NCBI GenBank assembly: GCA_015680685.1
Contig: MNCI01004181.1
Location: 132,483 to 196,482 of the forward strand
Reading direction: 5' to 3'
Source: Gnetum montanum
Lineage: Eukaryota > Streptophyta > Gnetopsida > Gnetales > Gnetaceae
DNA: 64,000 nucleotides
The notes under the pieces are model-generated. The model made no database searches. It saw only the letters and a program-made list of their open reading frames with translations, and was not told the origin of the DNA. Position numbers and translations under genes: made by a program. The stretch's first letter is position 1. The number at the start of each line of letters is the position of its first letter. Below are positions 1-11,239 of this stretch, piece after piece.

Positions 1-316
1 TTATGGGTGCACAGTTGAACTACACCACTACAGAAAAAGAATTGATGGTAGTGGTGTGTGCTCTAGAGAAGTTCAAGCATTATGTGATTGGATACAAGGT
101 GTTTGTGCACACAAATCATAGTGCCATCTGCTTCCTAATGAACAAGCCAACGATGAACCCCCATGTCATATAGTGTCTAGTGATCTTGCAGGAATTTGAT
201 TTTACAATGGTAGATCAAAAGGGCAATGAGAATGTGGTCACTGATCACTTGTCTTGGTTGCAATGGGACAACAAAGAGGAAGAAAGCCCAGTCCCTGACA
301 TGTTTCTTGATGAACT
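1..316 (+). pseudogene. pol: pol fragment: RNase H C-terminal half
   Basis: Degrades the RNA strand of the RNA/DNA hybrid during reverse transcription. The window opens inside the domain. The block QLNYTTTEKELMVVV holds the expected acidic Glu, and the later block reads HTNHSAI where family members (two other copies here, 33716-33934 and 61827-62111) read HTDHSAI. A catalytic Asp is therefore replaced by Asn. The domain ends at ENVVTDHLSWLQW. At least one stop follows NPHVI. This is a decayed copy continuing into the integrase downstream. Confidence 0.85.
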
Positions 317-435
317 CCTCTTTGCTAGGGCTATAACTGAATAAATGCCTAATAAGCTAAAATGGTATGATAACATTCTTACCTATCTTCTCACTCAAGA
401 GATGCCACAAGGGTTAGACCATTGGAAGAAACAAT

Positions 436-1710
436 AGTTTCTTCACTAGGTAAATAACTTCATGGAAATCAACAGACACTTCTACAAGGTGTGCACCAAT
501 GGCCTAGTTCATTGGTGTGTCCCTAATGTTGATCAACTACATATTCTCCAAGCTACTCATAAAGATCCCTGTGGAGGATACTATGTTGGAAGACACATGA
601 CCATTAAAATCTTGATGGTAAGGTATTATTGGCCAACACTCTTCAGGGATGTCCATTATTATGTCTACTCTTATGGATGATGCCAATGAGATGGTGGAAT
701 GATTTCTTGAATGGAGGGACCCCAACAATGGATTTAACCACTAGAACGATTCGACATCTGGGGCATTGATTTCATGGATTCCATCATGTCCATGTTAAAT
801 GGAAAGGCGTACATCATAGTTGTTGTTGACTATTATACGAAATGGGTAGAAGTAACAACTATCATCAATTGTACATCCTCTACTACTACTCAGTTTGTAC
901 AACAAAATGTTGTAAATAGGTTTGGTGTGCCACATGCATTAATTTTGACAATAGAACTTATGTTACAGGCACTACCTTTTAGAAGCTCATGCAATGCTTG
1001 GGGGTTAAACACAAACTCACAACACCTTACCATCCCCAAGCTAATGGTCAAGTTGAGGTTACCAATAGGGAAATCACAAGGATACTAACAAGAACTGTTA
1101 GCAAGTATAGGAAAAATTGGAGCAAAAACTAAATGATGCCCTTTGGACCTACCACTCAACTTGGAAACTTCCTATAGGCTACTCTCTCTATGAGCTTGTG
1201 TATGACAAATTACCAACACTTCCTATTCAATTTGAACTCTGTACACTTTCAATAACTTGTTACCTTGACCTTGACTTAAGTCTAGCCCAAAAAGAAAGAC
1301 TAATGAATCTCAACCTACTAGATGAAAATTGATTAGTAGCCTTATTATCTAACAAGTTGCATAAGGCCTGTAACAAAAAGTGTCATGACTTGAAAATTAG
1401 AAAAGTTAAATTTCAACTAGGAGACAAGGTTATTTACTAGAACCCCACACATGTACCTCAATGAACTAAGTTCCAAATGTTGTAGGAAGGACTTTACATC
1501 ATTTATGGAATTTTTCCTTTAGGGGTCATGATGATCTATAAACCTGAGAGTCCAAACAAGAGACAGTTGGTCAACATCCAATAAATTAAATTTTTCCATG
1601 AGTATATGCGAGCTAACATAACAAGCACCTCATCTGATGGACAACCATGCTCCATATTTTGGATCTCCTCCTCTCAACTTAGTCATGGGGGAGATGGCCA
1701 ACCATGTTAA
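436..1710 (+). pseudogene. pol: pol fragment: integrase
   Basis: Integrase inserts the cDNA into the genome. The order is N-terminal zinc-binding region (about 460-680), catalytic core starting at the WGIDFM block near 755, and C-terminal region ending in a FWISSSQLSHGGD tail with a TAA at 1708-1710. The catalytic core is broken by stops and a frame change near 950-1080, so the DDE triad cannot be read in one frame. The C-terminal block around 1480-1670 (EGLYII, KPESPNK) matches the - strand element at 32314-32499. The frame jumps at about 680 and 1090. Confidence 0.85.
1679..1694 (+). promoter_or_regulatory. PPT-like motif at the end of pol
   Basis: TTAGTCATGGGGGAGA overlaps the last codons of pol. 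Thirteen bases are identical to the tract next to the 3' LTR of the same element (3733-3747). It may be a second purine tract, or may simply encode the conserved LSHGGD tail of the protein. Confidence 0.45.
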
Positions 1711-3732
1711 TCATTCAAAGTGACTCCTTGATTTTTCAACTTTTTTATTTTACACATTTTTTTTATTTTACACGTTCTTTATTTTACATCTTTTTGTTTT
1801 TATATTATTAATTCTATTTTTGTTTTATACCATTTTTAGTACATTTTCTATTTCTAAAATATTTTACACTTTCTTTTATATTTTCTTTTAATTGGTGTGA
1901 TTTTCTAACTTTTTGTTAATAAATGCCTGGTACATTGGTAATGCATTACTTAATGGTGGTATGTACTATTTTTGTTATTTGATTGCTGGTGTTTAGTTTC
2001 TGGCTTTGAATTTTGTTACAGATCATTAGGACATGGTTTCATTTTCATACAATAGGTAGTGAGTTCACAACATCCACCCATCCACACACTCTATGGTTTT
2101 CATTGTTTTGAAAATGTGCAGTCCCTTTTTCATTAATAAAGCTTTAATAAATTTATGACTTTGGTAGTTTCTAGAATTGGGAAGGATTCAAAGGTTTGAA
2201 CAAGGTGTGGCTTTAAGGGAATTCAGTATTTTTTGTGCTTTTTTGTTTGTCTGGGTGCATGTGTGTTTCCATGAATTTCTTACCATTTTGTGCCAATTAA
2301 TAAAGAAATTTGAATAAGCCCTTGCATGGTGTGGTTCTCATAAAAAAATGATGAGAATTCAAAGCACATCCATTGGAAAAAATAAATGCATATGTCCTCA
2401 TATGGTGTGGTTCTCATCAAGAAAAAAAAGATGAGGATTCAAAGCACACCCCTTGGACAAAATAAATGCATACGTCCTTGCATGGTGTGGTTTCCATTTC
2501 AAAAAATAATAATAATGGGAATTCAAAGCACACCCCTTAGAGAAAATAAATGGGCTACAAGCACTAGTTATGGGACTAGTCCCCTCTAACTAAGGCCCTT
2601 TCTCACTTCCTACTTCTCCTCTAATTTGGAACAATGGTTGTTCTGTGGGAGCACTCTTATGTCTCAGGGGATGGATTGGTCTTAGAATGTTGATGCGAAG
2701 TCATTGAAAGTGGTTGGTTTGGGTTTGGACTAAGGATGTATTCTATCAAGTTATTTAACCACAAAATCCACAATAGACTTCATTTAACCATAGTTAGGAA
2801 TTCCATTCCACTCTCTCTCATCCATCTATACTTTCCATGTTTCACCTCATTAATGGTTTTATGTTTTAGTTCAATGTTCTAGTTTGATGTGTTGGAATTC
2901 TTAGTTAGTTTTTTTTGTGGGTTTTTATACTTAACTTTTGTAACCATTAATCATCCATAGAGCCTACAAACTCTTTGGTTTGAAGTTATGCAAGGGCATA
3001 AGAGGCCTATGCTTGCTTTAGGGAGGGCCACTTGCATATCTTTTGGTTGGGTTACTTAAGTTCTTTTCCCTTAGACACTCTTACAATCAAATTCTTTTTT
3101 TTTACCCCATCCATGACATCCAATTATACACATCTTCACAATAGTTTTTAGTGAATTTTTCTTTTCATTATTGTGAATTGTTATACCCTCTTCAAATATT
3201 TCCTTGTATTGAACTTTTTCAAATTTAATGGACCACTTAATTTAATTAACCCTATCTATCAACCTTCCTGCTAACACTACTCAAGGAACCAATCAACCAC
3301 AATCACAACCTAGCTGAGATGAGATAGGACATTTAATCACCATGTGTTACACATTGCATATTAATTTGCAATTCTATTGTGATTGTATTGGGAAGCATGG
3401 ACTAGAAGTGAGACTATCTTCACCAAGGATGATGCAACAGTACCACACAATGAGGATTGTTCATGATTTCTAGATCTTTTCCCTCTCTCTCTTTTTCATT
3501 CTTCTATTACTAAGAGGTGTTGGATGTTAGTGTTATCCAAGGTGTTCGCTTCTCTTATCATGAACACCCAATGTTGTAAAAATTGTAATTCTGTACACTT
3601 GGGCACTCTGAGTTTGTATGTTTACTTCATTTGAGTTAGTTTGTTTAAGAGTCAATAATCCCATACCTACCCAATATGTTATGTTGTAAAGAACTTGTTC
3701 CTCCTCTTCTTCACTTGAGGATGAGTTTTCAT
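1711..3732 (+). other. 3' UTR of element A
   Basis: Two kilobases without coding potential between pol and the 3' LTR. It is T-rich at first, then carries three tandem hairpin units, then a conserved block starting GGGCTACAAGCACTAGTTAT (2552) that recurs in the elements at 18865, 31660 and 52362. The downstream part (about 3020-3730) aligns with the corresponding stretch of the - strand element at 30434-31180. A short ORF at 2386-2589 is only the repeat read through. Confidence 0.75.
2321..2549 (+). repeat. Tandem repeat of about 75-85 bp, three hairpin units
   Basis: Three diverged units each contain GGTGTGG, a CAT-ended 5' arm, an A-rich loop, an ATG-started 3' arm, then ATTCAAAGCACA(C/T)C. 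The hairpins lie at about 2328-2370, 2404-2450 and 2484-2534. The outer stem is GGTGTG with CACACC and the inner stem is up to 8 bp. The stem sequence differs between units while pairing is kept. Single or double copies sit at the same place in three other elements of the family. Confidence 0.85.
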
Positions 3733-3747
3733 TTAGTCATGGGGGTA
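3733..3747 (+). promoter_or_regulatory. Polypurine tract of element A
   Basis: TTAGTCATGGGGGTA abuts the TGATGA start of the 3' LTR, the expected position of the plus-strand primer. The same motif precedes the putative 3' LTRs at 20285-20299 and, as TTAGTTGTGGGGGTA on -, at 30419-30433. Confidence 0.8.
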
Positions 3748-4614
3748 TGATGAAACATGTTTCTTATTGGCCCCCATGTCGGGTATGCGACGTCATGTAA
3801 GCGACGTTGGAGCATCTACCCTGGGTCTGTAAATACCGTGCCTAGGCTCCAGTTTTTAGTTTTTAGTTTTTCAATTTAGTTTCTAGCCAGAGTAGCAAAG
3901 CTTTTGCAGTTTATTTTCCTTAAAATTAGAATATTTTTTGAGTGCCCACAAAATAAGTCTAAAGTGTGTACGGTTCTTTGTTCAAGCACTAATGTACTTG
4001 AGCATAACAGTGTGACAGGAATAAAATGAACTCTTTTGACAATCCTTGTAGCATTAAGAATAGCTTAATATTTCCTTTAATGCATTTTACTTTCTTGGTC
4101 TTTATTCTAATGCATTTGAATTAAGTAATTCATGTCTAGCAGTTAATGAATCAAGCACAACCACTTCAAGCATTCATATAGTACTTGGTAACCCAGCAAC
4201 ACTTAACGTTTGGTAGCCCAACAATGCTATATGTGTTTAGGATGTGTCCAGGAAAGTTGGGTGGTTACTTGTGTTAGGCTAGCAAGGAAATAGACATTAG
4301 TTTTCAATCTACTCTATCCTTATTCTTGTTNCCAATAGACATTAGTTTTCAATCTACTCTATCCTTATTCTTGTTGTAGGTGATTACATCCATAAAATAT
4401 AAAATGACAAAATTCATATACCTCAATTACACTTAAACCATACCCATAAGCCTCACAAGTGTAGTTCGGAAGGCAATGAACATTCTCAACATTGTTTCAC
4501 TTCTTAGAGAAACTAGTGTACGAGATAACTATAGGTCCATGGAATTCGATTGGATCACACGTAATGCCTTAGTGATTCATATGGTTGGGCATAGGGGTAC
4601 CTCACTACTCACCA
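3748..4614 (+). repeat. 3' LTR of element A
   Basis: It starts TGATGA right after the PPT and ends near TCACCA, against TCATCA in relatives. U3 has ACGT-core motifs (GCGACGTCATG at about 3787 and GCGACGTTGG) above a weak TATA (TGTAAATA, 3829). R-U5 shares the block TTGGTAACCCAG and the ending CATATGGTTGGGCATAGGGG with all other LTRs of the family here. About 45 bases (4331-4375) are an assembly duplication. Confidence 0.85.
4289..4375. other. Unmerged contig overlap around a single n
   Basis: 42 bp (4289-4330) are repeated exactly at 4334-4375, with one n at 4331. Two contig ends that overlap were probably placed end to end. This is not a biological repeat. Confidence 0.9.
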
Positions 4615-5547
4615 CCTGCCAAGAAATTCCACATCATCTTGAACCTTTCAAACAATAATAAACACTTTCCATATCATTTCAAAATATCTGTTCTACAAAT
4701 ATGAATTTATTACCCTTCTCACCCAACTTATGAACTTTTCTCGTTTGAGATTCCTTCTCTATGAACTTCAAATGATAAATTTTTAACAAAATTATGCATG
4801 TTTTCATCATCCAAACCCTCTGAGCCATCTTAAAGCCTTCCAGACATCCAAAAGAATTAATTTTTTCAATCAGACCCTTTTGAAAGATGAATTTACTAGG
4901 GCTTTGATATTGGGTCACCAATATCATATCTAACTTGATATCAGATCCATGATGTCAGATTCTTGATATTAGGTCCCTCAAAATCTATATGTATTGGTAG
5001 GACATAGAAAATTTTTCATTCTTTCTCATTTGATGCATAGAAGATTTTTCAAATTTTCTCCTATGGAAAAGAAATCTAATCTCCTAGCTTTCCCAAGTCA
5101 TAACTAGATCACTATCACTATGATTTTTCTATTTTTTAAGCCTAATTGATCATGGAGTGTTCGACTTAGTTGTGAAGGGTACTAGTGAGGAAACTCTAAG
5201 CCAATTTTTCAAAAAATCCTAATGCTCGAAAGGTATTTTTAAGGGTGAGTATGAAGAGGAAGTTGAAATTTTTAAGAAAATCAATCCTACTAATGTCAAA
5301 ACACTTACATAATGTCCCTAAGGAACCATAACCATCAATATAAGCAAGCCATACATAAAGACAAAATGAATAATTGTGAGGTATTATAAGAATTCTATCA
5401 CCTATGGGGTAACTTTTTGAAAATTCTTTTAACTCTACAATCATGATAAACTAAAGAACTTATTGAAACTAAGGTTATGAGTAAGGTATAAATCCATTAA
5501 GAACACATGGAAATACCTTAGTAATTTTGAAATCTTTATGATTGCAA
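4615..5547. other. AT-rich stretch before the accessory ORF
   Basis: No gene recognised. The sequence just after the LTR (CCTGCCAAGAAA) could be a much-decayed PBS but does not match convincingly. A patch at about 4900-4990 repeats TGATATT/GATATCA-type words like those seen in U3 regions of this family, so a buried LTR remnant is possible. If the LTR at 3748-4614 also serves the accessory ORF, this is its leader. Confidence 0.4.
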
Positions 5548-8110
5548 ATGGTCCCAAAAAGAGGAGAAGCACAAGGAGGACCATCACAAGGAGTAAGCAA
5601 ATGAGTGAGAGGTAAAGGAAAAGGCCAAAATGGACGACAAGACCTAGGACACCAGGAGCAGGAAGCCCAATCATTTAGCATTCATCAAGAAACTCCTACT
5701 ATGGGACAATCAACCCAAGGAAAGGAAGTAGCACCATAAGAGCAAGGGAAACACCTCACGTTGTCATAGGACTACCTCCAAGACATCTAGGAAAGACCCA
5801 TGTTAACCATAGTTATTGTGGAAATGAACTTTGGCCCATTCATGATGTTTGTTCTTAAAGTGGTTAGGACCAACTCCAAGCATCACCACTATGGCCAATT
5901 CTATTAAAAAGTGATGAATGGTATCTTAGAGAAACATACCAGTTTTAAAACAATAAGGAAGAGGGTACTATAGTCAATATTGAAGGAATTTCAATCTCAT
6001 TCTTAGTCAAGGCAATTGTAGAGACTCTGAATATACCAAATAAAGAGGCAAAGTTAGCATATCTATCCACCCAATCTAATCTTGAAACTAGAAAGTAATG
6101 TCTTAAACATGCTTATGGAAAAGAAGACAAAGGCTATAGTGAACTAACTTTGGAAGAGAGGATATACTTTAAAATCAACACCTATCATATGTTCCCAACA
6201 AAAGGACTTAATCAATTATCAACTTATGTGACTAGAGGAACTACAATTTTGATGGGCAAGCACAATGCCAACCTTACATAACTCTATTTCATGGAGATTC
6301 AGCAATGATTTGAAGATCAAAAAAGGTAGGGAAGCTAGCACTACCATTCCCTTACCTTATCAAGAAACTATGCAAGCAAGCTTAAATTCTAGGATACACT
6401 AATGAAATTTCCAAGAGAGCCTAGAATGCTTCATATGTTGAGTTGCGCAAACTAGCACCAACCAGGAAAGATCAGGGTGATAGACAAGAACCAAAAAAAG
6501 AACAAGATCAAAAGCAAGAGAAATGACAAGATCAACAAGCAAGGCCCAGTAGCCAATAATAAGGGCAGCAACAGTCGCAAGTTCCACCACCACCGTCGTT
6601 GGAGGACTATCAACTGTTGATGAGCCCTTTGTAGTTGATCGTAGAAACAATCAACTGGGAAACTAGAGAAGAGACCGATCTATACAAGGTCATTGATAGT
6701 GCCACAAGGCCCATAGTTTCAACTAATCCTATAGGTGGATAGATTTCATTATAGTTAAGAGGAGAGGTATGATCACAATAGATCTCTAGGAATGCTACAT
6801 CATTCCAAGTGGTAATAGAGATAGGAGAGGGAGCCACAATAATGGTAATGTGGCACCAAGATGCAGCTGAAGTAGTGGAGATGATCACTGTTCACATCAA
6901 AAAGTTATTCAATGTACCTATTGTACCCCCAACAAAACTTATTAGAACCAAAGATGCACAGATGCTAGCTGGAACCTCAATGGCTCCCACAAATCATGAG
7001 GATGCACTTGATTAATTGTTATAGATAGGACAAGTAATGAAAAAACTCTTTGACATTTTGAGTGATGTCACTGTAACACAGTTAGAATTGATTATCATTA
7101 AAGAAAAATTAATCATGGTAGAAACAAGGGCAGAGCATGAAGAAATAGAGATTTTGAAACTACAAGAAGAGCTCACAGCCCTAAGAGCTGAAAGGAGAGA
7201 TCCCACAAAATTTGTTGCATCCAACCAGATTGAGAAATTCAAAACAAAGCAAATTAACAAATTGATTGAGTAGAAAAATAATTAGCAAATGAAAAGAAGA
7301 AAGTGCAATGGAATGCCTTTGTAGCTGAAGCACAGATGTATGCACATGTGAAGGCACTTACTATTGTATAGGAAGAAAACAAATAACTTGCTACTGAAAA
7401 CATGAGGTTGGCCATAGTAGAAAAGTAGAAAAAAATTCTAGAAGAAAGTATCCATTAGTTGTGAGAGCAACTAATGATGATCAACTAGGATATGAGCCAC
7501 CTTGTAAAAGCAAATAGAATCCTCTCTATGGAGGAGGTATGCATTATTAGATAAAAATTAGCAATTGAAATCAACATGCGGCAGAATGAAGCAAAGAAGC
7601 ATGAGAAGCTCAAAGAGCACTTCTGAGAGTAAGTGATCGTGTACAAGCAGATAAAAGAGAAAGCGATCCAAATGGAAAAGGCAAAAGTCAGTTCTATTGC
7701 AACACAAAATCTTCATTGGAAACCCATCTTAGAAAGCATGGCCCACATCTATCAAGCGGAAGTAAAAAATAAAGACCTACAAATAAGGGACCTGAAAAAA
7801 TACATGGCATTAGCAAACCTCCATTATGCTAATTTGGCCATGTTAATAATAGGTAGGCCCAAAAATGAGCTAGAATAGCAAGTAGCAGCCATAGCAAGTA
7901 GCAGCCAGCTATGCCTCATATGAGAAAGAGTTTGCAAAACGAACAGATGCTTTTCAAAAAATCCAAGTAGCAAACTAAGAACTAGAAGTAGTGAAGGGTG
8001 GCTATCATAGGTAGAAAGATGTAGCAGCAAACTTGGTCAAAAGACTCTTAAACAATCATGAATTACAAGAAAGGCCAAAGCATTTGAGGAAGAAAGAAGG
8101 TAATTTGTAA
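5548..8110 (+). pseudogene. Accessory ORF, copy 1 (plant-transposon-type domain plus coiled coil), decayed
   Basis: A stop-ridden reading region homologous to 53654-56161. Both start in the context ATGATTGCAAATGG, giving a basic M-A/V-P-K start. An N-terminal globular part (about 5900-6400) contains EWYLRETY and an LI-K-LC-like block. A low-complexity Q/P-rich linker follows (about 6470-6620). From about 7037 to 8100 there is a long Lys/Glu/Gln/Leu-rich coiled-coil tail (EKLIMVETRAEHEEIEILKL). It shows no gag, protease, RT, RNase H or integrase motif. The domain wording resembles the 'putative plant transposon protein' domains (Pfam PF20167, perhaps also the ATHILA ORF-1 family PF03078). That assignment is from memory and unverified. 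It lies between two LTRs of the Athila-like family. Confidence 0.6.
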
Positions 8111-8167
8111 CCTGGTATGTCAAAGCAAACCAAATGTTTCCATACCAAGCTATTTTCACATTTGTTT

Positions 8168-8528
8168 TCACTTAGCTTAATGTTTACTATTTTCAATAGT
8201 TAATGATTTACTTTCAATGCATTTTATAATTACTGTTGTTAAGCGAAATGAGTATAATTGATCTGAAGCACTTAAGTGTAGCTACTTGGTAACCCAGTAG
8301 TATTATCACTTAGTACGCCCAATAGTGTGGTACTTGGTAATCCCAATATTAGTTACATGAATTCCAAGGTGTGAATGGAAGGTCAAAACTAGATGCTCAT
8401 CGCATAGGCTAGATTAGATTTGTTTACTAGCACTTAGATTTAGAAACTACTACATTTACTTCATGTTAGCTAGGACAACTATGGTCAATATAACATCATT
8501 TATCATGTGCCTTACTTTTAACTAAACC
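8168..8528 (+). repeat. U5-type LTR fragment, direct copy 1
   Basis: The segment beginning ACTTAGCTTAATGTTTACTA and ending near TTTTAACTAAACC repeats at 8909-9240 with only scattered differences. It includes the paired GGTAACCCAGTAG / GGTAATCCCA motif of this LTR family. It follows the accessory ORF by about 57 bp and ends shortly before an LTR start at 8592. Confidence 0.8.
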
Positions 8529-8591
8529 ATATGCATCTTCATTTTGTTTAGTTAATTATAAGTGTATGATAAATCATGGTTTTATAGGCTA

Positions 8592-9379
8592 TGATATCAA
8601 GCATTCAATATCAAAGCCCATGATACAATGTTGGACATCTAATATCCCTGACATGTGCAAGGCCTATAAATACAACACTTAGGTACATCATCCAAGAGAG
8701 ATTCATTTGATAGTAGCTAAACTATGTCAGTTTATTTACTTGATTTTAGTACTTTGCACTTAGTAGTGTATGCTCACAATGTGATGTCTTGTAATTGAAC
8801 AGAGTCTTTATTTGAGTGTGATGTACATGAACACATTGCATGCCTAGAAATAAAGATCAAAATTACTCTGCATCATCACAGCATCACTCACTTAGTCTCT
8901 ATTTTTTTCACTTACCTTAATGTTTACTATTTTCATTAGTTAATGATTTACTTTCAATGCATTTTATAATTATTGTTGTTAAGCAGAATGAGTATGACTA
9001 ATCTTGAGTGCTTAAGTGTAGCTACTTAGTATGCCCAGTAGTGTGGTACTTGGTAATCCCATTAGTAGTTAGATGAAGTCCAAGGTGTGAATGAAAGGTC
9101 AAGATTGAATGCTCATTGCATAGGCTAGATTAGATTTTTTTACTGGCACTTAGATTTAGAAACTACTACATTTACTTCATGTTAGCTAGGAGAGCAATGG
9201 CCAATAGAACATCATTTTTCATATGCCTTACTTTGGACTAAATCATACGTGACAAAGCTATCACTAGTTTGAGTGGGAAGACAACATCTTAAGATCAATG
9301 CTTAACAATCTAGATGTCACAACTAGTTCCATCCATGGAATTCGACCATGTCATGCATGAACGCTTATGATTCATATGG
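8592..9379 (+). repeat. Truncated LTR of the Athila-like family
   Basis: It starts TGATATC and has a TATA box (TATAAATA, 8665-8672), the R motif GAGTCTTTATTTGAGTG, and U5 with GTAGCTACTTAG and the conserved ending GATTCATATGG. The terminal bases (GGTTGGGCATAGG...TCATCA) are missing. At 9380 it switches into an inverted U5 copy. No PBS or gag follows. Confidence 0.75.
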
Positions 9380-9540
9380 ACTAGATAACTACATTTAGTA
9401 CATGATAACACTACTGGATTACTAGATAACTACACTTAGTGCTCAAAACCAGTTGTATCCATACCACTTAATAACAGTAATAAAAAGTGCATGGAATGGT
9501 AAAACATTAACTAAGAAAAAATAGTAAACATTATTCTAAG
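9380..9540 (-). repeat. Inverted U5 fragment fused to the LTR end
   Basis: Read on the - strand, this segment matches the first part of the U5 block at 8168 (the wording around AATGTTTACTATTTT, then AGTGTAGTTATCTAGTAATC). It makes a tail-to-tail LTR junction at about 9379/9380. Confidence 0.65.
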
Positions 9541-9575
9541 TAAAGCAATAATATAGGAGATTGCTACAATAGTAT

Positions 9576-10439
9576 TGTAACAAACCACTTCTCCTTGAGT
9601 TTTTGCATTAACAATTGTAATAGTCTTTTTGTGTGTTTGTGTGCATGTTTTGTTGACAATGTGCATGTGTGCTTTGTTTGGACTATGGTGTAAATGGCTA
9701 ATTGGAATAGTAATAAATTTTTTAACTAGATTCTTATATGTATTATGATTNGGAATAGTAATAAATTTTTTAACTAGATTCTTATATGTATTATGATTAA
9801 ATGTTTAAATACTTTATGCATAAGAAATATGATTTAAAATAGATGCTGGGAATGTTTTAAAATAATAATAATAATAAATATACAGGAAACCAAATTATTT
9901 TCTATTCTATTTCAACAAAGATGCTGAGAAACAAAAGAAAAATAAAGGACAATACTCTGAGATATGTCCCAAGAGCTAAAACAAGTATGTTGAGATGCAA
10001 AAGAATGCTCATATTGAGGAACTTGACCTATGAATCAAGTTGGAGGAACCTAACCCATGAATCAAGGATATTGTATGCAAATATCATAGCTTTATATTTT
10101 ATTCTTTTTATTTTATCTAAATGTGATGCATTGCTCTTTCTAGTTTAAAATAGTAGAGTATAAGTACCTTCTCCATGGTTGTAGAAAGATCATGTGATGA
10201 CCTTTCAAAGATCATAAGATGATGGAAAAATTCACATTGTTGATGGCCTAAGAAAAGAAGGTGCCTTATTTAATTTTGTATCCTAAACTACCCTTATCAT
10301 GAATCTATTTTGAAAATTCTTTCCTTGCATCTTCTGACAATTCTAAATGATAAAGAGATAAATATTATGCTGGAGTGTTTTGTAATTATTAAGAGGAATT
10401 AAACTTGAGATCTAGAAAAATCTAAATTCTGAAAGAACA
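9576..10439 (+). repeat. 5' LTR of the chromovirus
   Basis: It starts TGTAACAAACCAC and matches the 3' LTR at 14087, which starts TGTAATGAACCAC. The alignment runs through ATCATGTGATGA, GGTGCCTTATTTAA and then GAGGAATTAAACTTGAGAT. The end is placed at a CA near 10439 because similarity to 28261-28312 fades there. About 48 bases after the n at 9751 are an assembly duplication. No clear target duplication remains. Confidence 0.8.
9704..9798. other. Unmerged contig overlap around a single n
   Basis: 47 bp (9704-9750) recur exactly at 9752-9798 around an n at 9751. The 3' LTR of the same element has the segment once, confirming that the duplication is artificial. Confidence 0.92.
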
Positions 10440-11110
10440 AAATTTTTTGATAAATCCACCATAGTTTCTAAAAAATTCAGGCAGCAATTTAAAGTAACAA
10501 GAAGTCAAAGATTAGATGAAAAATGAGTTAATGAAAGAAATCAAATGGGAATGATACCAAGTGAAGGATCAACCCTTAGAGGGCCAAGGAAGGATTTTTG
10601 GACATGTGAAGGGCTCCATTTTTAAGTTCAATGCCCACAAACAAAGGCTCTTGAAGGTAAAGGACAGACATCTCTAGCCACTAGCCAACAAACTTCTCAC
10701 CAATTATATGCTACAACAAATGTTCCAGCAAGCATGAAATATCAAGCATCAATCTAAGAAACAATAGGTATCATTCATTCTTCGTCTATTATCGTTCTTT
10801 TTTATAATGGATCAACAAAGTCATTTATATCAGATTTTTTGGTTAAAAGATTAGGAAGTAAAATTTATCTCTGACCATATATGCAAAATGTGGAATTAGC
10901 TTTAGGTAACCATAAAGAATTAGAATGTTTTGTGCCTAGTTGTGAGATAAAATTCATGAATTAGCCTTATGTTATTAACTTCCTTGTTATGAATTGGGGA
11001 TCATACGATGTGGTTTTGGGTATGGACTAGCTGGTGAAAAATAAGGCAAAAATTAATTATGGACAAAATTGCATAGAAATTAACAATGGAGAAATAAACC
11101 AAAAAAATTT
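10440..11110 (+). pseudogene. gag-pro: Chromovirus gag end and protease remnant
   Basis: Only pieces of gag survive. At 10592-10637 a zinc knuckle of the WTCEGLHF-x-VQCP type is readable, with the first Cys replaced by Phe and a stop inside. From about 10768 to 11105 a protease is recognisable: YNGSTKSFIS replaces the catalytic D-S/T-G-A motif (Asp to Asn), and YDVVLGMD is the usual flap-end block before a stop. No long gag ORF can be followed. The leader after the LTR has no clear PBS. Confidence 0.7.
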
Positions 11111-11239
11111 CTATTAGCCTTAGGATTTTTTAAGAAACATTATTTTTGCAAAAAAAAAAAAAATGATGCAAGAGATGTAAACAACAAAAGCAACAATTTT
11201 GGTTAGACTATATGCAGCTAATAGTGATAATGATTGCCA

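Larger units (their letters stand above)
1..4614 (+). mobile_element. Athila-like Ty3/gypsy element, 3' part (element A)
   Basis: Partial LTR retrotransposon entering from the left edge. In order: RNase H end, integrase, long non-coding 3' UTR, polypurine tract, 3' LTR. The lineage is inferred from the RNase H and integrase wording (QLNYTTTEKEL; WGIDFM; a C-terminal WEGPYII-like block), which is Athila-type rather than chromovirus-type, and from relatives in this window that carry a tRNA-Asp PBS. The 5' LTR, gag, protease and RT lie outside the window. Many in-frame stops show it is inactive. Confidence 0.85.

Noticed and set aside
4900-4990. GATATT/GATATC-rich patch as a separate LTR
   Set aside because: The words resemble U3 motifs, but no TATA, R-U5 marker or LTR end could be found around them.
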